A stretch of DNA of 64,000 bases, taken from assembly GCA_018350325.1 (NCBI GenBank), contig JAEVLN010000016.1, forward strand, positions 1,472,693 to 1,536,692, given 5' to 3'. Both the position numbers and the translations under genes were made by a program. The notes under the pieces are model-generated. The model ran no database searches and was not told the DNA's origin. It was given only the letters and a program-made list of their open reading frames with translations. This document shows, piece by piece, positions 44,448 to 54,700 of the stretch; position 1 is the stretch's first letter; each line of letters starts with the position of its first letter. Origin of the DNA: Globodera rostochiensis (taxonomy: Eukaryota; Nematoda; Chromadorea; Rhabditida; Heteroderidae).

Positions 44448-45144
44448 TTTCTTGAATAATTGGTTCTGAAATAATTATTGGAGTAAAGAAGTCATATTAA
44501 ATTGTTTTATTTCGATTTAATTACCCAACGCTTGTAAAAATATTTTGTGTAATATTTATAAAATATGTCATCAAAAATTATTTTTTTACTTCAATGTTAA
44601 TTTTTATGGTTGAATGTGCATGTCAATGCTAATAAATATAATTGTAAATAATTACACCAATTGATTTTTAATAATGCCAAAACATTTTCTTCGTTTTAAG
44701 CGAATATTAACTCCTTCAACACAGACAGACATGGCGCTAATGCTGGGTTCGTATCTTTCGATCATTTTGTGCATTTCGTGACATGTGAGTCAAAAATGAA
44801 AAGCAAAAATTATCCAACAACTTCAAAACTATTATGTTTTTTCACCCTAAATAAAAAATACTTCCAATGTTCATACAGTTCAATTTCCTTATTCATTATA
44901 AGATTATGCTTTTAAATCTCTTAACAAGTTGAGTCAAATCCCGAAGCAAGAATTTGGAGCACATTTAAAAAAAACTAGGAATACCTACGTTTTGTCAAGA
45001 GGTAATTTCCAGAACAACAAATAGTTAAATCATAAATCCGTTTACTAATCATTACTAAAAAAAAGATTATTGCCAACTTTGGTATTTATACATACGTATG
45101 AAAATTTTAATTTATTTTTCTTAGGGTATTTTTGCTTTCATTAA

Positions 45145-45708
45145 TAGTGCCGCGATTTATATGGATAAAAAATCTCGAAATATGGCCATAAAATATGGAT
45201 CAAAAATTGCATAATATGGACGAAATATGGACAAAAATTTCAAAATATGGACAAAATATGGAGAAAATTTTTTTCAAATAGCAAAAAATGGGTCCGATTT
45301 TCCTAATAGAAGTATTAAGAGTAATAAAAATGTTCATAAGTAAATTAACGGCATTTCAGATAAAATTTTTGAACATAAGCAGAATTTTAAAACTTTTCAA
45401 TTTTATGGTGGAGCATTTTTAGTCACGAAAAAGTCAATTTTTAGGGGTGCATTTTTTGAAATTTTGAAAAAGTCGATCCTTAGGGGTGTATTTTTTGAAA
45501 ATTAAAAAGTCGATCTTTAGGGGTATATTTTTTGTTTTTATTGCATTTTTGTTACGGAATTTTTGAAAAAAGGGCGAAATATGGAAAATATGGATTATAA
45601 AATGGGCTCTAGAAGCTCCAACCAATGCTAAAAACACTATTTATGGCATTTATACGCTGTTCCGAGTGCGCAAAAAAAATATGGATTTCCATATAAATCG
45701 CGGCCCTA
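45145..45708. mobile_element. AATATGGACAAAA-word element with TAGTGCCGCGATTTATATGG ends
   Basis: Starts TAGTGCCGCGATTTATATGG and ends CCATATAAATCGCGGCCCTA. TTCATTAA flanks both sides (45137-45144 and 45709-45716), an 8-bp target duplication. Inside, AATATGGACAAAA recurs, followed by three AGGGGTGCATTTTT-type units and a return of ATATGGA words. Related AATATGGACAAAATC words occur in an intron near 54660-54720. Confidence 0.75.
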
Positions 45709-45844
45709 TTCATTAACATGCCCTTTATCTTTTTTGCAAATGTGCCAATAGAATTTTCCATAAATTTTAAGATTTTCTCCAATTTTTCATATCATTATCA
45801 TATCTCGGCTTTCAGCGCGCTCAATTTGTTTGATTTCTGTCTAT

Positions 45845-46294
45845 TCAGCAAAAGTTGCAGGTGCTTGCGCATTTGGCCTTCAGCCATGTCCGGAAGCGGT
45901 TGCAGTAGGCTCTGTAACGGCGGCACGCTCTGCTGCCAGCCTTGTCGGTACAGCTTGATGACGACGCCTTGGTGGTGGTGGAAGCAGTGGTTGAAGTGGT
46001 GGTGGTTGTACTGGTCGTGGTCGGTGTGGTTGAAGTGGTGGTGCTTGTACTGGTCGTGGTCGGTGTGGTTGAAGTGGTGGTGCTTGTACTGGTCGTGGTT
46101 GGGGTGGTTGAAGTGGTGGTGCTTGTACTGGTTGTTGATGTTGTGGTCGGAGTTGTGCTCGTAGTTGAGGTTGAAGTAGTTGAGGTGCTCGAAGTTGTGG
46201 TGGTCGGTGCATCGCCCTGCGAAGCCACAAAGTCTGTCGTTGAAATCAGCAACAAAACGCACACCGTTTGGTAACAAAAAGTATGAAAATTCAT
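45845..46294 (-). CDS. Secreted Thr-rich mucin-like protein with C-terminal ShK domain (second gene)
   Basis: I start at MNFHTFCYQTVCVLLLIS (46294) because it matches the MNF start of the sister gene; an ATG three codons earlier is possible. The 149-residue product has a signal peptide, about 85 residues of TTS/TTPTTT repeats, then CTDKAGSRACRRYRAYCNRF and KCASTCNFC to the stop. Six cysteines in ShK spacing. It is shorter in the mucin part than the gene at 39.6 kb (about 85 against 195 residues), as expected for an unstable repeat. The Val-rich and Trp-rich frames in this interval are shadows. Confidence 0.82.
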   Translation of the reverse strand: MNFHTFCYQTVCVLLLISTTDFVASQGDAPTTTTSSTSTTSTSTTSTTPTTTSTTSTSTTTSTTPTTTSTSTTTSTTPTTTSTSTTTSTTPTTTSTTTTTSTTASTTTKASSSSCTDKAGSRACRRYRAYCNRFRTWLKAKCASTCNFC

Positions 46295-46304
46295 TGGAAC
46301 CAAA

Positions 46305-47013
46305 TAGTTAAAATTTAAGCTAAATTCAATAGTGGAATAAATTTAAAGAAGCTTATTCAGTTTTTATATTGCTTTTTGTAATGCGATTAGGCCTATTAAA
46401 ATGTTCACATTCAATTTGTTCACCTTTAATCGAAATCAAAATCCGTGGCGGAATGTATTTAGGTGTTCCTAACTTCCGCCAAATTCATTTTTGCCACTCA
46501 TCTAAATTCCATAAAGCGCCACGCTAAAGCAACACACAGCTGTGGCAACGAAAAGCGAAAAAGTTGACCAAATTTTGTACTTTTCCACAAAATTTTGAAT
46601 GTTGGCAACGGAACAATCAATGCATTCACTTTTAAATGTTACAATAAACCCTCATAAAATTAATAGGGGGAATTTTTAGTAGGGTTGGTCCCCGTCCCCG
46701 AACCCCGACTCTTTTTAGTCGAGGTTTTCGTCCCCGAACTCGACTTTTTTGAATTTTTCGGGGTTTTTGCTGGGAAAAACCCCGATCCCCGACTTTTTTG
46801 GTCGGGGACGAAAACCCCGACCCCGACTTTTCTTGCCCCCGAGGGGTCGGGGACCAACCCTAATTTTTAGTTTAGAAAAATTTCTTGCCAATAAAAATAA
46901 ATGTTATATTAATGACAAAAAATCAATTATGACACTACACATGCGCAAGCCGTTATAACTTAAGGAATAATTGAAAAAATTCCAAAAAAAATCATCATAA
47001 TCATTTCTCATTT
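46305..47013. other. Intergenic between ShK gene 2 and the membrane-protein gene
   Basis: Apart from the MITE at 46680-46862 I see only AT-rich sequence. Confidence 0.4.
46680..46862. mobile_element. TAGGGTTGGTCCCCG palindromic MITE with perfect 8-bp target duplication
   Basis: Starts TAGGGTTGGTCCCCG, ends CGGGGACCAACCCTA, and is filled with CCCCGAC words. ATTTTTAG flanks both sides (46672-46679 and 46863-46870). Confidence 0.85.
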
Positions 47014-48727
47014 TTAAACATTTGTGTTCAGGCCGAGGATGGCAACAGGTGCCGTCGTTGGCTGCTCGGCGGCACTGCCAATTTGGCGCTGACGCAATTC
47101 GCCACCACCAGCAGCAGCAGCGGACGGTGTGCCAACGCTGATTCGTGACTCTGGTGACAGCGCTACTGGCTGAGATTCGTGCTCGGGAATACCCTAAGAA
47201 AACAGGGGATTGGTTGTTAAATTAAAATGTATAAATACAAAAAGAAAAATTGCTTCTTCTTTTTTTTTTGTTGTAAATCGTTAAAGACGAGTTAAATGGC
47301 GTGGTGATGGACGTTTCGGCACCAAGGACAATTTGGCAACAAGAGAATTTTGATCAAAGTTTAAGCTCATCAATCAAACTACCGTATATCCTCTATTAAT
47401 AACCAATGGGTTACTATTGTTCAAACCCCCCCCCCCCCCCGAGGGTGGGTTTCTAATAGAGGAAATACGGTATGTGATTCAGTTTTTGTAACAAATTAAT
47501 CTTCTGTGGGCCCTATACCAAATATCACTTTTACTTTTAACTTGTTAAAAGTTCAAGTTAAAAGTTAAGGTTAAAAGTAAAAAATAACGCGTGCCAATTC
47601 TTGCCATTAAAAAGTTAAAGTGAAAATCTTCAAAGTTAAAAGTTAAAAGTGAGATTTAGGGCCCTGCCATATTACGCGCCATTCAAAAGTCCTCAATCTT
47701 TAGATTAAACTTTCTAAGTGGTACGAACAATATTTAATTGAAAATTAATGAAAAATTATTGTGTGCCAATGTCCAGGCACCCTTAGAGCATGCCATTTTT
47801 CATTTTTAAAATAGAACAACGTTGCTTTTTTTTTGCATTTTAAATCCAGTTTAAATTGAAATTTTTCTATCCAAATATTGAGCGAGGGGACCTGTTCAAA
47901 TTTTGGCTGTCCATTTGGTGATGGCACCGGCCGTGCCGCGTACAGACGTGCACCGGAATCGCCAACAGTGGCAAGCCGACGCTGCTTGACACACCAGCAC
48001 GCGGTGAAGATCAACACCAGCACAATGATGCCGGCAATTGTGCCCATAATGGCCACCAAATATTTGAGGAAATTGTCCATCTCACGTGAACGGCACCACT
48101 GCATAGACAATTTTGGCAAATTTTTAGTGTGAAAAAGTGTAAAAAAGCAACTAAATTCTTTGATCAGAATATTTGACTTAATTTCTTACAGGCTGTGAGC
48201 CTTTGTTCCATTCAAAACGGTAACTCTGCGGATTATTGTAATCCACAACAATGCCACCTAAACAAATTTTATGTGATCAATTGGATGATTATTTCTGTTT
48301 AAATCCTTCTAAACATTTGGCCTAATTTCGGTTCCGTTAATCGAACAATTCGTCCGGTCGATCGGTTAATTTTTATTGATGTGATAAAATTGGATCATAA
48401 TTTGCATGAATTGTAACATTTTTTTGTTTAAAAAAATTCAGGAAATCAGGATTCTAGTCAAAATGTCAGGAAAACTCGGGAAATATTCTTAATTTACATT
48501 AATTGAAATTAGCATTACGATAAGCTTACTACATTATGGTTGACTTACATTTGTATTCTGCATCCCCTTTAATCCAATGCGATTGGGCACAATCAAATCG
48601 CACAACATTGCCCTCAAGGTAGCCGGCGGCAAATGCCGGAATTTTGGACAAATATTCTGGATATTCAATGTTGATGGGGCCACAGCTATTGTACTGACGT
48701 ATGGTCTCCCAACGGTCCAATTCGAAT
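47014..48727 (-). CDS. Domain block 4: Sushi domain, transmembrane helix, cytoplasmic tail
   Basis: Exons: 48727-48549, 48257-48190, 48098-47892, 47193-47014. The Sushi (CCP) module begins SCGPINIEYPEYLSK, has GNVVRFDCAQSHWIKGDAEY, and closes across the GTAAGT intron with KCGIVVDYNNPQSY and SQPWC, supplying four cysteines and the usual tryptophan. The membrane helix is LVAIMGTIAGIIVLVLIF then TACWCVKQRR. The tail, about 110 residues, is Pro/Ala/Gly-rich and ends at TAA 47016-47014. The 3' splice into the last exon is CTTAG. Confidence 0.82.
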
Positions 48728-51700
48728 CTGAAAAAATGCATATTTTAAAAAATCTTTTATTAAAACGGATTTTGAAAAATCCCGGATAATGATTTGGAAA
48801 TGACCAAGATCAGGCAAGACTTACCAAGATTAAAAATGCTCATTTTCAGAATAATATCCTGATCCTGGGCTTGCCAGGGATTAGGGATCAGGAAAATTGT
48901 GCCCGGGATGGATTCCGATCAGGAGTCCAGCGGATCAGCAGTCCCGGAAAATCGTGTCTAAATTCCGGTCCTGGTCCGACCTCTAGTGTACCTATTCCAA
49001 TTGTTTTGCACTTCGTGGCCAAGAATTTTTGAGTTAAACAATGCGTAGTCGTATGTACAAGCAACAGAATCTCCACATTCAGCAATCAGTTCGCCCGGCT
49101 TAATTTAATGATTAATTAATTAATTATTTCTTTAGTTATTTTTTTTTATAAAATTGGGCACATTGTCTGGACAATGTTCTCGACCATAACGTTCCGTCAG
49201 AACGCCTTGCATAGGTTGAAGACCGATGAGGCGATTTTGTCTAAAAAATATATTTGATCAAAAACGTTGGTTATGATCAGACCCAAATCTTAGAAATCAG
49301 TTATCACAGATGGTAAATCTACAACAATCCCGAAAATTTCTTACTCGAGACCTGACATAGGTAGTCATTTTTCGAAACTGTTTTTAAATTTGTTTATTTT
49401 TATTCAGGACACTACCAACGAATTGGGGGATTTTTCGGACCCCTAATTTTTGTATTGTTGAAATTAGGGTTTCTCCCCGACCCTTCGGGGGTGGGAAGTC
49501 GGGGGTCGGGGGTTCTTCGGTGGCGACGTGTCGGGATGAAGCCCAAAAATGCCGTCGGCGTCGGGCAACAACGCTAATTGAAATGCCATGGAACAGCTTA
49601 CTGTATGTCACGGCATCGTTGAACCAGTTGGATCAGATCCGCGCCGGTGATTGGCCTGAATCGGTACATGCCCGTCTCGTATTTTGGTGCCACCGAATAA
49701 ATTGGCGTATGGACCATTGCCACCTTTGAAATAAATAAAAACAAAAAATGGTTTTTGATATGTTATTTGTAATCAAGTAAGTAAGTTTTAGTCTCTGATC
49801 AGATCTAATTTGGGTTATATATTTTGATCATTTTTGTCAAGTTTAAAAATTAAAATTAAAACAGAATGCCAACCTCAGGAAACACCTCAAACTTCTTGTC
49901 CTCATCCTAAAAAAAATCTGTTTTTTTGATAGAAAATATTTCTTTAGCGCCTTAGACGTCATGAACATGTTGTCGGTTGGCATTTGCTGATTAAAAACGC
50001 CCATTGTTGCAACAGTGCCGGGTCCTCCGCTGCCCATTACACGGTCTGGCATTATTTGTAAAATGTTATTTTTGTTAATTAAAATACCAACCAACTTTGA
50101 TCAACAAACTTACAAATAATGGAAAATGCCAAATTCTTGAAAACCTACAGGCATTGATAATTTGTTGCCGAACAGCTTCCGGATTCACATCGTTGAAGGT
50201 CAAGCCTTGAAACATGGATGCCGTAGTCTGATCCGGAAACGGACGCATCAGGCCAGCAACTCTTGGCAAATTGTATCGTTGCCGAATTTCTTGGTCTCGA
50301 GTATTGTCCCCATCGGGACGCTAACAAAATTTATATTTTTAAATATTAATTTATTATAAAATAGATTAAAAAAATTTTACCACTCCGTATCGTGGCGGTA
50401 CGCTTAAAGCGATGTCAAGAATGCCCATGCTTTCTTGGAACATAGACAATCGGTCAATGTCCAGCGCGTACGATTCTCGAATTCGGATTCCGATCTCGGC
50501 TTCTGATTTTCCAAAATTTTGGAATAAAATAAAACATTTTCATAAAATTCACCTTCCAACACAACATAAACCTCAGGCTGTCCACGCTCCACATTGTTTA
50601 CATAGATTAAAACTCCTTCAAATCAATTGATGGCAAATTAAAAGCAAAAAAATTTTTCAATAAAAAAATAACAAATTTTAGAGAGTCGGCGTTGCAATAG
50701 GCGCCGGTGGGGAAATTTTTTTTAAACCGTGTTTGTTGAAAATTGCTCTAAAATTTTCGTAATTTGGATAAAAAAAGCAAATAGGTATTCATTTTGGAAG
50801 TTTTTTAAGCAAAAATTCCAGAAAATTCAAAAGTAATGAGAAAAATGCCTAAAAATGAACTATTTGACCATCTGTCTAAAGATTTATTCAAAATTTAATC
50901 GAAATTCTTCAAAAAAGTCCAGAAATCTCGAATAAAGAACGGAAAAGGACGCGTACCCTAAATAAAGTACAAATCTTTAAAAAAAGGACATTTCAAAGTA
51001 CTGTAAATATTGGGGTACCCCAAATAAAGGACAATTAAAAAAAGACGTATCCGACCGCTGAGTTGAAAATCTAGGGCAAACAAAAAAATAATTGTTGCCT
51101 ACCCCTGAAGCGTTGAAGGCGCATTGTGTCAAAGTACCGTAGCAGGTTGCCCACCACAATGTTGGTACGGTAGCGGAAGCGTCGCGTGTCACCGCGTGCT
51201 GTCACATGCACACGATCCGTGCCACTTGCCTCGATCGCAATTCCTAATACCAACAAAAAAAAATTAAATAAATAAATAACAAAAACAAAAATCAATATTT
51301 TCAAACATACCGGTGACCACGGTGGCATTGGTGGGCTGGACTAGGTCAGCCTGGGACATGTAGCGACCAAGTAGACCTAGATTAAGCAGTATTTTCAATC
51401 ACTGTTATTCTCTAATTATTTTATTTTATTTTGTGGTTTTAGATAGGGCAGCACGGAACCGGGATCAGTACTGAAGTGTCCACCCTGGGACTGAAATGTT
51501 GGTCCTGGTTTTTTCATGCTTTGTTATAAATAGGGCACAGATTTATATGTTTTTACATATTTTCCCGTTTTGATCGGGCCAAATTTAGTCCCGGTTCCGG
51601 TTTTTTCCAAAAGTCCTGGTCCCATGCTACCCTGGTTTTGGATATTATAAATTTTATTTAATTAATATTTTTTAAATGCTATTTCATGTTGCTTACTGAA

Positions 51701-54700
51701 GTCAATGCGTCGGTTTGGGTACCGTTCAAGGCGCACCTGAATGCGCACCTCCGGGTTGTGCACAGTTTTTGGGATGTACAGCAACGTGTACACGCCGGGC
51801 TCGGAGAAAATGAACTTCTGGTTGTCAATGGTGTGGAAAGTGCCGGCGCCAAGTGCAAAACCTACGGCAATTAGTGTAAAATTATTCAAAACAAAATATT
51901 TTTTTATTGAAAACCCTATTTTTATTCATGTATTTCATTCATTATACTTATTAGTAAATTTTAATAATTATTATTACTTAAACCAAAAACTTAAGAAAAT
52001 GATAAAATATTTTTTACCGACAGCCGGTGGCTGATATTGCTGACAGCCGCTACTGGGTCGTCGCCAATAAAACAGTTGGCATCGGAATTTGGCAAATTTG
52101 CAACACAAATGGTATGGCATATAGTCATGGTGAAAGGCGGACAATCCTTGAAAAAAAATGGAGAGAGTGAAAAAACGGGGTGCGCTTCGTCCCCCACCCC
52201 CCACCTCCGGCTGGTTTGAAAAACCATAAAACTCTGTTCTAAGTCAACCGAATTCTAAAATCTTAATATTATTCGGAAAAAGTCTTTAGTAATTTTTCCA
52301 AATAAAAAAGTTTTCAAAATTGATTAAAATTTTACCCCAAAAAAAATTAAACAAAAAAATTTCTAAAGACTTATCTTTGGCTTACTTCCAGAATTAATTT
52401 TTAAATATTTTTTAATCTTTATTTTTAAGAAAAAAATTAATTTGTTCAAGTATAAGCTAGTCGATCAGGTTGCTTGAAAAAATGTTACAGAACACTGATC
52501 ACAAAAAAGTCGAAATTTTCAAACATTTTATTTTCTGACATCAAAAGTTAATGAAGCATTTAGTCCGCTTAATCATTATTTGAATGTTACTAACAGTCTC
52601 AAAGTTTGCAAATTTTTAAGGTGCCATAAAAGCGTTTCCGAAATAACGGACCTACCTGGCACTTCAAATTGGCCTAAGTAGGGGTAGGAGCCGAACTCGT
52701 AGGCCCGGAGCGGGAATCCCGGATTGTAGAACATTTGGTCGATCACCTTCAGGGTTGGCTGATAGGTTGTCTGCTGCAAAAATCCCTCTTGATCATAGCA
52801 GCACACTTGGCCATAATGGGTGGCGAAGCGGCTGTCCAGGGAAATTTGGTATTCAAACGGGGCGCTAATTAGCTGCTAATTATGCACTTAAGACCGCCTT
52901 CCTCTTGTGCCCTGAGGCCCTCTCGATTGTATTGTGTGCCGCCGGCACTCGTGTATGCTGCACCACCCCAGCCTTGGTTGTACTGAAAAGTAGCATATTT
53001 TTTTAGAAAAAAATTGAATTCTTTTTATTCATCGGCTTTATGCCACAAATGGGTTCAATTGTTTATGTTTGAGATCAGTCGCCATAATTTTCCGATAATG
53101 ATTAGGGCGTGGATTTTTTAGGGGCACGAAAAATTGCAAAATAGGCGCCTGAATAGGCACCATTTTCTCTAAAAATTGGCATGAAATAGATTCAAAAACC
53201 CTCAAAAAATGCCAAAATAGTTATAAAAATTTCGAAATAGGCATTACTCCAAATCAAGCTTAAAATGCGTTTCGTGCGTAAGTAAACACAAAAATGTTGA
53301 TTTCCAAGTACATAACGGCCCACTTTTATAAAATTCAAGGACACTCACAATTTCATTTTTACAAATAAAAAAACATTATATTACCGTTCAAAAATGGCTT
53401 GTATTTTTTGTCTGAATGAATTTTTTCGCAAAATTTTCTTGCAACAATTTGTGCATCTCGCCACATGTGAGTAAAAATGAAAAGCATTTTGAAAGTCCCG
53501 GCCGGCCATGCACTTAAAAGGACGTTCTTGGGCATAAGGACTCTTTCAATTTATATAAACAAAAATGAATTTCCAAAGACTGCACACTATGCAAATAAGG
53601 ACGTATACGACAGGGCTGGGCAAAATCGGAAAATAAAATCCGAAACCCGAAATTCGAAATTCCGAAATCCTAAAAATCCGAATCGATTTTAAATCCAAAA
53701 AGCCAAAAATCCCGGTATTTCCGAAACATCCGAAACCCAAAATCCGAAATTTTGCCCAGCCCTGGTATACGACGAGCCCTGGCTTAACACAACGAGCCAA
53801 GTGCACACAAAAAAATAGGCATTTGCCTAAAACACCCACGCCCTAATAATGGCACGCAATCGGGGAAACAAAAATTGGGGTTTTTGTTGGTTCTGTTGGG
53901 GGCCAAGACCTGCCATTGCCAATCCGCTTTGCCCGTGTAGGAGCCGTACACGTTCTGGGCACTCATGTAACAGTTTTTTGCACCAATCATCTCGGAACAG
54001 GTGATGTCCCTGTGTTTACATACCCAACATGTAATAAGATAGAGAAATTAAATGAGAATTGTTTGTTCTGTCCATTGTATTTCTGACTGATCATTTTACG
54101 TGGTTGGCCACACTTATTTTGATCAGATCACACAAAGCAGAGGGGCCTCGACTTGCGACATTTTTGGGCTTGAAATTCCGAGTTGTGACTTCCGAAAAAT
54201 TTCGACAATGCGAAATTCACCCGAAATTCCGAATTGCGTGTTCCAAAAAATTTGTAAGTCCCTAAATTCCAAGTTTCGAAATTTTTGAGGTCGTCGGCAC
54301 CAATCCCTGACACACACACATGGACGGACCACAACCATATTGTGAACATGAACACTGACCGAAACTCCTGGGAGCAGCGCGGATGTGGCATAAAACGGCC
54401 CAAATCAAGCTTGGCCTGTGATAAATAATATTAATAAAAACGAAACGATTATTTTTCTCAAATTTTATTTTTGTATTTAATCTATCAAAAAAAACATCGT
54501 TTTTATTTGCCTGTTTTTCGGTACATGGACATGAAGCGTTTGTTTCCACATCTCGAATAAAATTCCATTGAGCTCCGTCTTCGTCATACCTAAATAAATA
54601 TAATATTTTTTAAGGTATTAATGAGGGCCGGATTTATAATGAATAAAATTTACTTAAATTATGGACAAAATCTCCAAAATATGGGCTGAAAACAACAAAA

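Larger units (their letters stand above)
40758..44935. repeat. Segmental duplication, copy 2 (WKK genes C' and D')
   Basis: Matches 28980-33160 at offset 11,778. Just left of the boundary, 40675-40757 is itself related to the C-D spacer (TTGAGTCAACATGTATAATA against TTGAGTCAATATGTATAATA near 30840), which suggests the copy came from a longer tandem array. It lies between the two ShK genes. Confidence 0.9.

Noticed and set aside
45718..46277. Trp-rich, Val-rich, His/Asn-rich and Pro/Arg-rich frames over the second ShK gene
   Set aside because: All are shadow frames of the Thr repeat. Only the frame with MNF signal peptide and ShK cysteines is supported.
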